From contig QXWX01000003.1 of NCBI GenBank assembly GCA_009911175.1, forward strand, positions 1 through 64,000: 64,000 nucleotides of DNA. The letters are read 5' to 3'. Within the stretch, counting starts at the first letter, position 1; every line of letters starts with the position of its first letter. Of this stretch, positions 17,708 to 26,018 are shown piece after piece. The stretch is from Lachnospiraceae bacterium (GTDB taxonomy: Bacteria > Bacillota_A > Clostridia > Lachnospirales > Lachnospiraceae). The notes beneath the pieces were generated by a model. It was not told where the DNA came from. It made no database searches and saw only the letters and a list, made by a program, of their open reading frames with translations. Both the position numbers and the translations under genes were made by a program.

Positions 17708-18619
17708 ATGGGCGAGGTCAGGTACATGATTTCTGAGGCGGCCAAAAAGCTCCAGGTAGAATCCCACGTTCTTCGCTACTGGGAAGACGAACTTGGGCTG
17801 GAGATCGGCCGCACTGACATGGGACATCGATGCTATACGGAAGATGACATACAGCTTTTTCTTTGTATACAGAAACTGAAGAATGAGGGAATGCTCCTGC
17901 GTGATCTGAAATTTATGATCCCCGAATTAACCGCAGCCCGAAAACGGCTGAACGCTGCCAGGACGGAAGATGCAGAGCAAGAAGTAGCCGAAGGCAAGGA
18001 AGACGGGAGTTCAAAGACGGAAGCGAACAAGGCGTACGGCGTACATACCAGTGATGCAGGCGGCAAAACAAGCGGCATGCAGGCTGATGGGCCGGACAGC
18101 AAGGCAGACAGGACAGGCAGCAAAGCAGACGGGGCAGGCAGCAAAGCAGACGGGGCAGGCAGCAAAGCAATCGGGGCAGGCAGCAAGGCAATCGGGGCAG
18201 GCAGCAAATCGGATGATATACAGGCCGCCAAGGCAGACAGCAGAACCGACGATATACGCTCCGACGGGACAGACCGCGCGGCAGACGGTATGCAGGGATC
18301 GGCCTCCCTGGCTTCCGCCCATCCGGCAGCTCCGGAAGCTGATGTGATCCAGGTGACGCAGCTGGAACAGGTGCGTTCGCTGATCGGGGATGTATTGACC
18401 GATGTGGTTTCCGCAAACAATGAAACACTGAAAAAAGACATCAGCCGCAAGGTCACTTCTGATGTCATCCGCGAAATGGATTTTCTCTTCCAGGCAAACG
18501 AGCGCCGGGAGGAAGAGCATTACCGGAAGCTGGATGTGCTCATACGCCAGCAGCAGGCCGGACGGCGGGAAGCCGCCAGGGAAACCCCGCTGGGAAAATT
18601 GAAGAAGCTGCTTACATAA
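17708..18619 (+). CDS. MerR-family regulator with 7-residue tandem repeats
   Basis: 303 residues. An N-terminal MerR winged helix (MISEAAKKLQVESHVLRYWE, then GHRCYTEDDIQLF) is followed by a hydrophilic linker. The linker contains six copies of a 7-residue unit of type GSKADGA (18095-18220) and other low-complexity sequence. The C-terminal 95 residues are helical and end in basic sequence (LDVLIRQQQAGRRE). AAGGAGG lies 10 bases upstream of the start. It is a single gene between the kinase operon and dnaB. Its effector and targets are unknown. Confidence 0.85.
   Translation: MGEVRYMISEAAKKLQVESHVLRYWEDELGLEIGRTDMGHRCYTEDDIQLFLCIQKLKNEGMLLRDLKFMIPELTAARKRLNAARTEDAEQEVAEGKEDGSSKTEANKAYGVHTSDAGGKTSGMQADGPDSKADRTGSKADGAGSKADGAGSKAIGAGSKAIGAGSKSDDIQAAKADSRTDDIRSDGTDRAADGMQGSASLASAHPAAPEADVIQVTQLEQVRSLIGDVLTDVVSANNETLKKDISRKVTSDVIREMDFLFQANERREEEHYRKLDVLIRQQQAGRREAARETPLGKLKKLLT
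18095..18220 (+). repeat. 21-bp in-frame tandem repeat, six units
   Basis: The unit GGCAGCAAAGCAGACGGGGC(A) recurs six times with few changes inside the MerR gene; the units start at 18095, 18116, 18137, 18158, 18179 and 18200. It encodes the 7-residue unit GSKADGA or GSKAIGA. Unit number could vary between strains. Confidence 0.9.
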
Positions 18620-18690
18620 AGAACTGCCCCGTGCTTTTGGGACAGTTCCTCAGGTACTTGCAGAATGATAAGATTATTTTTGCTCCGTTT

Positions 18691-20034
18691 CTACTGCGGC
18701 TGCCGCTCTTCATTTCCAAATCGCGTATACTGCGGCATCCATGCCAGCCGAATGGTCCCGATGGGGCCGTTCCTCTGCTTGGCAATGATGATTTCTGCGA
18801 TGTTCTTATCCTCGGAATCGTGGTTGTAGTAATCATCCCTGTAAATAAACATACACACGTCAGCGTCCTGCTCGATGGCCCCTGACTCACGCAGGTCGGA
18901 AAGCATGGGACGCTTATCGTTTCGGGATTCCACCGCACGGCTCAGCTGGGACAGCGCGATGACCGGCACGTTCAGCTCCCTTGCCAGCCCCTTTAGGGAA
19001 CGGGAGATCTCTGAAATCTCCTGCTGGCGGCTCTCGTTGCTCCTCTTGCTGCTCCCGCTCATCAGCTGCAGATAATCGATGATGATCAGGTCCAGGTTCT
19101 GTTCCAGCTTGAATTTCCGACATTTGGAGCGCATCTCAGCGATGGAGATTCCAGAGGTATCGTCTATGATCAGCCTGGATTTTCCGATGATCCCTGCGCC
19201 CTCGATCAGTTTTTCCCAGTCCGTATCCTTCAGATTCCCGGTACGCAGAAGCTGCGCGTCCACGTGGGATTCCAGAGAAAACAGACGGTTCACCAGCTGC
19301 TCCTTGGACATTTCGAGACTGAACACGGCCACCGAAAGATTTTGCCGAAATGCCACATGCTGCGCAATATTCAGCACAAACGCGGTCTTTCCCATAGACG
19401 GTCGGGCCGCGATCAGGATCAGGTCCGACCTTTGCAGGCCCGACAGCTTATAATCCAGATCGATAAACCCGGTCGGGATGCCGGTTACGGTGCCTCTTGT
19501 TTTGGAGGCCCTCTCAATGACCTCCAGGGCGTTGAGAACGACCTGCTTGATGGGCACAAAGTCTTGGAAATTGCCCCGCTCCACCAGCTCAAATACCCGC
19601 TTTTCCGTCATTTCCAGGATTTCCTCCAGGGGACGATTTTCCAGGTAGCAGGTGTTGGCGATCTCCTCATTGAGCTTGATCAGCCTGCGCAGAGTTGCCT
19701 TTTCCTTGATGATCTGCGCATAGGCTTTTGCGTTTGCCGAGGTCTGGAAGCCTGCCAGGATATCCTTCGCGAACTCCAGGCTGCTGACCTCCGGCGGAAC
19801 ATTCTTCTCTTTCAAGTGCTCCTGCAGTGTGATCAGGTCCACCGGCTTTCCCATATGAAATAATTCTGCCATAGCGTCAAACAGGATGCCATATGCAGTC
19901 TGATAGAAGTCCTCTCCTGTGAGGATCTCCGTTGTCTCCAAAATGGCATCCTTATTCATCAGCATCGCCCCGATGACGGCGGACTCCGCTTCTGTGCTAT
20001 GAGGCAGGATCCGTTTAATTACCGCCTCTTCCAT
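18691..20034 (-). CDS. dnaB: Replicative DNA helicase DnaB
   Basis: 447 residues. The N-terminal DnaB domain (PHSTEAESAVIGAML) is followed by the RecA-like C-terminal domain with Walker A ARPSMGKTAF (about residues 209-218), the Walker B-type strand LDLIIIDYLQLM, the conserved SQLSRAVE and the DLRESGAIEQDAD motif. It is a hexameric 5'-3' helicase at the replication fork. It lies downstream of gdpP and rplI on the same strand, a common Firmicute order. The start is preceded by GAGGAG. Confidence 0.97.
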   Translation of the reverse strand: MEEAVIKRILPHSTEAESAVIGAMLMNKDAILETTEILTGEDFYQTAYGILFDAMAELFHMGKPVDLITLQEHLKEKNVPPEVSSLEFAKDILAGFQTSANAKAYAQIIKEKATLRRLIKLNEEIANTCYLENRPLEEILEMTEKRVFELVERGNFQDFVPIKQVVLNALEVIERASKTRGTVTGIPTGFIDLDYKLSGLQRSDLILIAARPSMGKTAFVLNIAQHVAFRQNLSVAVFSLEMSKEQLVNRLFSLESHVDAQLLRTGNLKDTDWEKLIEGAGIIGKSRLIIDDTSGISIAEMRSKCRKFKLEQNLDLIIIDYLQLMSGSSKRSNESRQQEISEISRSLKGLARELNVPVIALSQLSRAVESRNDKRPMLSDLRESGAIEQDADVCMFIYRDDYYNHDSEDKNIAEIIIAKQRNGPIGTIRLAWMPQYTRFGNEERQPQ

Positions 20035-20054
20035 CTATTTTTACTCCTCATCAT

Positions 20055-20114
20055 CCAACCGTACAGGTGGAATATTTGTGATACTCACAGCCGATAAGAT
20101 CTGCCGTGAGTATT
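20055..20114. repeat. Adjacent short copies of repeat families A and B
   Basis: CCAACCGTACAGGTGGAA (20055-20072) is a family A end. It is followed by ATACTCACAGCCGATAAG...CTGCCGTGAGTAT (20081-20114), a well-formed family B palindrome. They fill the gap between rplI and dnaB. Confidence 0.7.
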
Positions 20115-20116
20115 CA

Positions 20117-20566
20117 TTATGCCTCTTCCCCGATCTCTACCTTCAATTCCGCGGTCACTTCCGGATGCAGCTTCACCGGAACTATATGTGTTCCCAATGT
20201 TTTCAGCGTTTCCTTGAGCTGGATCTTCTTTTTGTCCACGTCCAGGCCCATCTGGTCCTTGACCGCGGCAGCGATTTCCTTTGCGGACACGGAACCAAAC
20301 GCCTTTCCGCCTTCGCCCACCTTGATCTTAAGCGCGACCTGTCCGGCTTTCAGTTCCCCGGCCAGCTTTTCGGCCGCCTCTTTATTCTCCTTGGCGATCT
20401 TTTCCTCATTGTTCTTTTTCAGCTTCAGATCATTCATGTTTTTGCTGTTCGCTTCCACGCCCAGCCTCTTCGGAATGATGAAATTCCTTGCGTAGCCGTC
20501 ATTGACATTTACAATTTCTCCCTCTTTTCCGAGAGACTTTACATCCTGCAGTAAAATGACTTTCAT
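20117..20566 (-). CDS. rplI: 50S ribosomal protein L9
   Basis: 149 residues, the normal length. It begins MKVILLQDVKSLGKEGEIV and contains the signature GYARNFIIPK, a long central helix and the C-terminal rRNA-binding domain. The start at 20566 has AAGGAG 9 bases upstream; a longer ATG at 20575 is less likely. It lies in a gdpP-rplI-dnaB gene order. Confidence 0.97.
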   Translation of the reverse strand: MKVILLQDVKSLGKEGEIVNVNDGYARNFIIPKRLGVEANSKNMNDLKLKKNNEEKIAKENKEAAEKLAGELKAGQVALKIKVGEGGKAFGSVSAKEIAAAVKDQMGLDVDKKKIQLKETLKTLGTHIVPVKLHPEVTAELKVEIGEEA

Positions 20567-20595
20567 AGTATACAACTCCTTTTATTCTCTATATC

Positions 20596-20670
20596 TATGC
20601 CCAAGGGCATCCCATTATGGCCATTCGCCTGTTTCCTAAGGTATACCCAAGGACATCCCGCTGTTCTGGA
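20596..20670. repeat. Repeat family C, two tandem units
   Basis: Two diverged units of type TATGCCCAAGGGCATCCC, then ATGGCCATTCGCC in the first unit only, lie between gdpP and rplI. Related copies are at 35027-35066, 43388-43450 and 55949-56030. Confidence 0.7.
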
Positions 20671-20686
20671 CAGCAGACTATCTTTA

Positions 20687-22729
20687 TTAAATATCCCCCG
20701 CCTCGATCATCTGGTCGATGGTCTCCTTCAATCTGCGGATCGCTTCCTGCACGTCCGTATGGTCAAACTGCGCGCCTGCCGCGTTGATATGCCCGCCGCC
20801 GCCCAGCTTTTCCGCGATGATCTGAACATTGACCTCGTCGATGGAACGGGCGCTGAGGAAAATTCTTCCATTGTAAATGGTAAGTACAAAGGACGCCTTG
20901 ATCCCGCTGATATCCAGCAGCTCATTGGCCGCCTGCGCCCCCAGTACCGTGGGGCTGTCGATATCGCCCGGGCACTCCGCGATGGCATACTCGCTGCGGT
21001 AAACCTCGGCCATACGCACGGTCTCCGCCTTCGCGCGGTAGGACTCCATATCGTCCCGGAACATCTTTCTCACTCGCGTAATATCCGCGCCGCACCTTCT
21101 TAAAAATGCCGCCGCCTCAAAGGTCCTTACTCCGGTCCGGTTCATAAAATTCCGGGTGTCGATCATGATCCCGGCGTACAGGCAGTCCGCCTCCACCGAT
21201 GGAATCCGCAGGTCGTCCACGATATACTGCAGCACCTCCGCCACCATTTCACAGGTAGACGAGGAATAAGGCTCTACATAGGAGAGCACCGCATTTTCAA
21301 TGACCATGCTGCCCTGCCTGTGGTGGTCCAGTACGGCAATGGTCTTGGACCGCTTGAGCAACTCCGGACACTCCGTCATGGGCGGCTTGTTGGTATCCAC
21401 CACCACTACCATGGAATTTTCATTGATCCGGTCCAGCGCCCTGTCCGGCGTCAGGAAAATATCGCTCTCATAAGCGGAGCTGTCCAAAATCTCATCATAC
21501 AGCGGCCGGATGGAATTGGAAACCTCCTCCAGCACCACATGCGCCTTCTTGCCCAGCTCCTTCGCCGCACGGTAGATCCCCATGCAGGCGCCAAGACTGT
21601 CGGCATCCGCCAGCCGGTGTCCCATGACAAAGATCTGGTCCTTGGTCACAATGAACTCCCGAAGCGCCTCCGCCTTGACCCGGGCCTTGACCCGCGTATT
21701 CTTGGAGGTCTGTTCCTTCTTTCCGCCGTAATATTTCAATCCGTGGCAGTCCTTTACTACCGCCTGATCGCCGCCCCTGGCCAGCGCCAGGTCAATCGCC
21801 ATGCGGGCATAATCGTAGCTCTGCGCATAAGTAGATGTATTCACGCCCAGGCCGATACTCAGCGTGGCCGAACGCGCGTTGCCGATGTTCACCTGCTTCA
21901 CATCCTCCAGCAGCGAAAACCGGTCCGCTTCAAACTTCTGATAAGCTTCCTTTTTGATGACGATAAAGTACTTGTCCTTTTCCATTTTCTTCACAAGCCC
22001 GTCGGCATCGTTGATATATTTATTGATCTTGCGGTCAATCAGCGCCACCAAAAGGGACTGGCGCACCTCCTCCACGCTGTCCATGATCTCATCATAATTG
22101 TCGATGTAGATCAGGCCGGCGATCATTCGCTGATTGTCGATCTCCCGCAGATTGGCATTCAATTCCGTCACGTCGGTCATATAGATGACCACAAAAAATT
22201 CCTTGTCCCTGGGAATATGCAGTACATCCTCTGTCTCGCTGAAGCCTTCCATGGAAACCTTGCTGAGATGGACCTGGTAATCCCGCCCGTTATGCTGGAT
22301 CTCCAGCTCCGCGTTCTCCTCATCTCCCGGAAATACGCTTCGGCCGATCTCCGGGATCAGCTTGTTCAGATACCTCTCCCGCCGCCTGCCACAGAATTCC
22401 TCCTCAAACCGGTCGTTCTTCCACACGATCCGGCCGTCCTCCATCAGAATGGCGTAGGGAATGGCCAGCTCCCGCAGAAGGGTATTCTGTATCCCCTTAT
22501 ACTGGGTCGAGAACTGGATCATATCGGCCAGAATCAAAGAACGGTTGTGGAAATACAGGATACCGACGACCGCCGCATAGATGATGACGAACACGGACAT
22601 CATCCCGGCCGCCTGTCTGTCGATCCGATACATCCAGAAGTTCATTGCGATCAAAAGTACCGTCATGATGAGCGGCCATCGCATATACATCTTTAACTGT
22701 CCCTTCAAACGCACATCTTTCTTTTTCAT
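20687..22729 (-). CDS. gdpP: Cyclic-di-AMP phosphodiesterase GdpP family
   Basis: 680 residues. Two N-terminal membrane helices (about residues 15-60) are followed by a PAS-like domain, a degenerate GGDEF-like domain (about 180-310) and the DHH/DHHA1 catalytic part. In the catalytic part VMGHRLADADSLGACMG, VVDTNKPPM, VLDHHRQG and the C-terminal GGGGHINAAGAQ are visible. It hydrolyses c-di-AMP and so affects turgor, cell wall and potassium balance. GGAAAA lies upstream of the start. rplI follows after about 120 bases holding a repeat. Confidence 0.94.
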   Translation of the reverse strand: MKKKDVRLKGQLKMYMRWPLIMTVLLIAMNFWMYRIDRQAAGMMSVFVIIYAAVVGILYFHNRSLILADMIQFSTQYKGIQNTLLRELAIPYAILMEDGRIVWKNDRFEEEFCGRRRERYLNKLIPEIGRSVFPGDEENAELEIQHNGRDYQVHLSKVSMEGFSETEDVLHIPRDKEFFVVIYMTDVTELNANLREIDNQRMIAGLIYIDNYDEIMDSVEEVRQSLLVALIDRKINKYINDADGLVKKMEKDKYFIVIKKEAYQKFEADRFSLLEDVKQVNIGNARSATLSIGLGVNTSTYAQSYDYARMAIDLALARGGDQAVVKDCHGLKYYGGKKEQTSKNTRVKARVKAEALREFIVTKDQIFVMGHRLADADSLGACMGIYRAAKELGKKAHVVLEEVSNSIRPLYDEILDSSAYESDIFLTPDRALDRINENSMVVVVDTNKPPMTECPELLKRSKTIAVLDHHRQGSMVIENAVLSYVEPYSSSTCEMVAEVLQYIVDDLRIPSVEADCLYAGIMIDTRNFMNRTGVRTFEAAAFLRRCGADITRVRKMFRDDMESYRAKAETVRMAEVYRSEYAIAECPGDIDSPTVLGAQAANELLDISGIKASFVLTIYNGRIFLSARSIDEVNVQIIAEKLGGGGHINAAGAQFDHTDVQEAIRRLKETIDQMIEAGDI

Positions 22730-22985
22730 GTTTTTTCCTCTTCATCTCATCGGACCGTATCCTCTGCAGCGCTCCCACTGAGTCGGAATCGTCTGCCCTG
22801 ATACGTCCGCCCCTCCCGGCATGTATGTACAGCATGCCATCAGGAAAACACCCCGCCGGATCAAACCGCCTGCCCTGCCGGAAAGCAGCGCCGGATGGCT
22901 TTTCCGGTCACTAACAGGTCTAGTATATCACCTTTTTTGAAATTAATCCACTATAATCTGAATCTGCGCCGGGAGGGAATATAAA

Positions 22986-23186
22986 ATGTGGGATAATGAT
23001 TCAGAGCGGCAGCAGACGGGTCCGCGCTCTGAACGGTTCGATATTTACCAGAACGCGCGCCCGCCGGGCACACAAAAACTGCCGCGCCGGAATCCTCTGG
23101 ATCCCCGGTACGGCAGCTCATTTACATATCTTTTTTCAATTAATCCTGAACGTACGGCATCAGAGCGATGTGTCTTGCTCTCTTGA
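22986..23186 (+). CDS. Doubtful short reading frame between gdpP and rpsR
   Basis: 66 codons beginning [12 protein letters not shown], with a strong GGGAGGG site 9 bases upstream and TATAAT about 40 bases upstream (22951-22956). The start signals look real. However, the frame runs through the rpsR terminator and into the 3' end of rpsR on the opposite strand, so the end is not natural. It may be the 5' stub of a lost gene. No family is recognised. Confidence 0.25.
   Translation: MWDNDSERQQTGPRSERFDIYQNARPPGTQKLPRRNPLDPRYGSSFTYLFSINPERTASERCVLLS
23073..23116 (-). terminator. Terminator of the rpsF-ssb-rpsR operon
   Basis: Read on the minus strand, arms CTGCCG and CGGCAG with inner CCGG/CCGG pairing form a GC-rich hairpin followed by TTTTTGTG. 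It lies 24 bases beyond the rpsR stop. Confidence 0.8.
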
Positions 23187-23406
23187 TCGCTACGGTAAGC
23201 GCTCTCTGATGCTTTGCGCAGTTGCCTGTGATTCTTCTCGGAAGGATCTTCCCTCTCTCAGAGATGTACTTCTTCAGCTTTACCACGTCTTTGTAGTCAA
23301 TCTCGTTATTTTCTTTTCCGCAGAATACGCATACTTTTTTCCTTCTGCGTACAGGGCCTCTTCTCTTGAAGCCGCCCTCTGGTCTGCTTCCCTTTTCGTA
23401 AGCCAT
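23140..23406 (-). CDS. rpsR: 30S ribosomal protein S18
   Basis: 88 residues, with the signature [16 protein letters not shown]. It keeps CVFC near residue 28 plus the later CAKH, so it looks like the zinc-binding (C+) form of S18. AGGAGG lies upstream. It is the last gene of rpsF-ssb-rpsR. Confidence 0.97.
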   Translation of the reverse strand: MAYEKGSRPEGGFKRRGPVRRRKKVCVFCGKENNEIDYKDVVKLKKYISERGKILPRRITGNCAKHQRALTVAIKRARHIALMPYVQD

Positions 23407-23538
23407 CTTCCTTTACCTCCTGAATTTATAGCCTCCGCATGTACTGCCATACGGATCGGTTAGGAACGTCTATTATATTACCAGGCAGATTCCGCTCAAT
23501 CCGCAGGATTCCCGCGGGATCATACCCTTTCGGCAAAT

Positions 23539-24009
23539 TTAACTAAACGGCAGTTCCTCATCTATCCCGTCCGGGATGTTCATGAAGCCATCACCCACAT
23601 CTGCCGCCGGCGAAGGCGCCGACTGCTGGTAGTTGTTCTGCTGCTGATAAGAGTTCTGCTGATAGGAACCGCGGTTCGCTTCAAACTCAGACTTGCTCTC
23701 CGCAAACTCCTGTTCCTCTACGATCACTTCTGTCGTGTACACCTTCACGCCGTCCTTATTCGTGTAGCTTCCGGTCTGGATCCGTCCGGAAATGGCTACG
23801 CGCATACCTTGGCGAAAATACTTCTCCGCAAACTCCGCGGAGCGTCCGAAGATCACACACGGAATAAAATCAGCGGTGGGCTCGTTGTCCCTCTTGAATC
23901 TGCGGTCTACGGCGATCGTATATCTTGCTACTGCAGTTGCGCTGTCACCCTGTGAATATCTGACTTCGGGGTCCCTTGTCAGGCGCCCCACCAAAACTAC
24001 TTTATTCAT
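23539..24009 (-). CDS. ssb: Single-stranded DNA-binding protein
   Basis: 156 residues. An OB fold starts MNKVVLVGRLTRDPEVRY and contains FIPCVIFGRSAEFAEKYF. A Q/N/S-rich linker and the acidic tail DGIDEELPFS follow; the tail recruits partner proteins. It sits between rpsF (15 bases away) and rpsR. Its size and tail indicate the main replication SSB. Confidence 0.97.
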   Translation of the reverse strand: MNKVVLVGRLTRDPEVRYSQGDSATAVARYTIAVDRRFKRDNEPTADFIPCVIFGRSAEFAEKYFRQGMRVAISGRIQTGSYTNKDGVKVYTTEVIVEEQEFAESKSEFEANRGSYQQNSYQQQNNYQQSAPSPAADVGDGFMNIPDGIDEELPFS

Positions 24010-24024
24010 ATATACCTCTTTCTC

Positions 24025-24312
24025 TTATGCCTCCTGTTTCACGCATAAATATCTGAGCACGTTATCCATGATACGGATACGCTGTTCCACTTCACCCGGA
24101 ACAGCCGCGTCAGACTCGAAGTGTACAAAGTAGTAGTATCCTTCTTTCATCTTCTGGATCTCATAAGCAAATCTTCTCTTGCCCCATTCGTCAACGTCTG
24201 TTACATTGCCGCCGAAACGGGTGATCAATGCTTTTACCTTCTCTACTACTTCTGCTCTTGCATCGTCTTCGAGCTTTGCGCTGACAACAACGGCTAACTC
24301 ATACTTGTTCAT
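24025..24312 (-). CDS. rpsF: 30S ribosomal protein S6
   Basis: 95 residues, beginning MNKYELAVVVSAKLED, with DEWGKRRFAYEIQKMKEGYYYF as expected for S6. AAGGAGGTG lies upstream. It is the first gene of the operon with ssb and rpsR. In several bacteria the S6:S18 complex binds the rpsF leader to repress the operon. The leader here is about 170 bases, but I could not verify that motif. Confidence 0.97.
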   Translation of the reverse strand: MNKYELAVVVSAKLEDDARAEVVEKVKALITRFGGNVTDVDEWGKRRFAYEIQKMKEGYYYFVHFESDAAVPGEVEQRIRIMDNVLRYLCVKQEA

Positions 24313-24487
24313 GTGTCCTGCACCTCCTTCTGGTCTCTGGCCCCCGCCTGCCCGGGAGCAAGGAATATAATTGTCTGTCAGATGTCAGATCTGCACAACC
24401 TGACACTGCTGTTCAGTACAACGGCCGATCCTGTTGTCTGCCGTCCTCAAACAGCTATAAACCAATGTGTATGTCACACAGGTACTT

Positions 24488-24516
24488 ATCATAGCACAAG
24501 ACATTTTATGATTCAA
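24488..24516 (-). promoter_or_regulatory. Promoter of rpsF-ssb-rpsR
   Basis: On the minus strand TTGAAT (24511-24516) and TATGAT (24488-24493) are 17 bases apart. This gives a leader of about 170 bases before rpsF. The -35 overlaps the stop region of the DUF951 gene. Confidence 0.6.
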
Positions 24517-24701
24517 GCCTTTTTGCGAATTTCCCTCGTATTTTTTTCCACCAATTTCCTGGGTACCATCACCTGATGCCCGCAGCCGCAGCATTTCAGA
24601 CGGAAGTCCGCCCCTACCCGGAGCACCTCCCACTCGAAATTCCCGCATGGGTGCTGCTTTTTCAGCCGGATGATATCCCCTACCGCAAAACGATCCGCCA
24701 T
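24513..24701 (-). CDS. DUF951 family small protein
   Basis: 62 residues: MADRFAVGDIIRLKKQHPCG, then a beta-rich core with CCGCGHQVMVPR. The cysteines (C-x-C-like plus the earlier HPCG) suggest a small metal-binding or RNA-associated beta fold. The family is widespread in Firmicutes next to rpsF or mscS-like genes; function unknown. Two adjacent ATGs are possible (24704 and 24701). GGAGG is best spaced (7 bases) for 24701. Confidence 0.88.
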   Translation of the reverse strand: MADRFAVGDIIRLKKQHPCGNFEWEVLRVGADFRLKCCGCGHQVMVPRKLVEKNTREIRKKA

Positions 24702-24742
24702 CATGATCCCTCCTGACCCGGACAAGCCGGAGCGAAAATTTT

Positions 24743-24943
24743 TCCACCTGTACAGTTGCAATCCGAAATATCGGTTTTATGCAACTTATTGCAATAAAAC
24801 CGATATTTCGGATTAGCAACCTACGCATAAATAAGCAAAATGCGGCTGCATTAGCAGACGCAAGAGTGCGATAGCACGGATTTTGCGAATGGATGCGTAG
24901 GTTGGATGATCTTTAGATCATCCAACCGTACAGTTAGGAATTT
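24743..24943. repeat. Hairpin-rich repeat, full copy of family A plus a perfect 20-bp inverted repeat
   Basis: Three successive hairpins fill the gap between DUF951 and sortase. The first has perfect 20-bp arms at 24761-24780 and 24794-24813 (ATCCGAAATATCGG...). The second has CAACCTACGCAT/ATGCGTAGGTTG arms around a loop of about 64 bases. The third is GGTTGGATGATC-TTTA-GATCATCCAACC. Family A ends flank the region. About 100 bases (24836-24943) recur in inverted orientation at 54838-54938. Confidence 0.8.
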
Positions 24944-25001
24944 TGCGCATTCTGGCAAAATTCCTTTGTTAAGTGTCTAAGATTCCTTCACATAGATTGA
25001 T

Positions 25002-25943
25002 TCAGTATTCCTCAATCAGCACGCCCTGAACCAGAAACCGCTCATCCTCCAGCACATTGGTACAGGTGGAAAGGCTGACGATCCGGGAGCCTGCATGCAG
25101 GTCCGCCTCTACCTGATAATTGGATGAATTTTTACACAGCTCCAGGTAATTCAGGAAATCTTCATCCGTATTGTAGTTCAGATTATAATTCTCCGCAACC
25201 GCCTTTACCACGCCCGCTGAAAATACCTGGTAGACCTTGGTCATGCCGTCGGGCGTATAAATATAGAAATAAGGATGCTGCTTGCAGAACTCCTCATCCG
25301 CATAGGCGCTGAGCTGGGAAAACATCTCACCGCCCACCTTCAGGTTGTGACCGTAGATGAAGGAATTCCGGTCGGTGAAAGAGGAATGGCTCCGCTTATC
25401 CAGGAAGATCGCTCCCAGCTTATTGTCATTTGCGGAAAATGTCTTTGTCAGGTATTCTTCATTGTCCCTGCTTTTGACGACGGGGTAGCTGATGATGGCC
25501 GGCTCCTCCATCCGGATCCAGGCAACCGTGTCCGGGTTCTCCGCCAAAAGCGCTTCAAAATCCACCTGGAAACCGTCCCCGGGCTTTTTCTCTTCCCCCT
25601 CTTCTCCAGAGTCAGGCTCCGTGACTGCCATTTCTTTAACCTTATCGTACTCTTGTCCGCCGGTATAATATGGAAGGACCATCATCACGATCTGGTAAAC
25701 GGAAACGGCCAGGATGCCGAATGCAATGAGCATGATCAATGTGGTGAGCAGGCTGCCGCCCTTTTTACCTTCTTTTTTATTTTTTCTGCCTCCGCCTTTT
25801 TTTGCGGAGGCTTTACCGGACTTCCCGGAAGCTTTTCCCCGGGCTGCTTTGCCGCCCGTTGTTTCGGCGCCTGTTTTGCCGCTGGTTTTGCCGCCGGATC
25901 TGCCTGCCGGGGCCTGCCTGCCTTTCATATTCTTCTTTTCCAT
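25002..25943 (-). CDS. srtB: Class B sortase
   Basis: 313 residues. A K/G/A-rich cytoplasmic N-terminus of about 65 residues is followed by one membrane helix (LLTTLIMLIAFGILAVSVYQIV) and the sortase domain. The catalytic His lies in FIYGHNLK, the Cys in LSTCTN and the Arg in DERFLV, matching class B spacing. It would anchor or polymerise surface proteins by transpeptidation outside the membrane. No sortase substrate is seen nearby, so it may be a housekeeping-type enzyme. The ribosome binding site is weak at 25943; ATG 25928 is an alternative. Confidence 0.9.
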   Translation of the reverse strand: MEKKNMKGRQAPAGRSGGKTSGKTGAETTGGKAARGKASGKSGKASAKKGGGRKNKKEGKKGGSLLTTLIMLIAFGILAVSVYQIVMMVLPYYTGGQEYDKVKEMAVTEPDSGEEGEEKKPGDGFQVDFEALLAENPDTVAWIRMEEPAIISYPVVKSRDNEEYLTKTFSANDNKLGAIFLDKRSHSSFTDRNSFIYGHNLKVGGEMFSQLSAYADEEFCKQHPYFYIYTPDGMTKVYQVFSAGVVKAVAENYNLNYNTDEDFLNYLELCKNSSNYQVEADLHAGSRIVSLSTCTNVLEDERFLVQGVLIEEY

Positions 25944-26018
25944 CGTTCTGCCTGCACAGCCTGCCTTTCTTAAATTTATATGTACCTCAGAACCATCTGG
26001 TGCTGTTTTGGATGCTTT

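Noticed and set aside
18095..18220. CRISPR or iteron array
   Set aside because: The 21-bp units are contiguous, in frame and encode GSKADGA-type repeats in a MerR gene, so this is a coding tandem repeat.
24313..24487. Riboswitch in the rpsF leader
   Set aside because: The leader is long enough for control, but no known riboswitch core was recognisable by eye. S6:S18 binding is possible but unproven.
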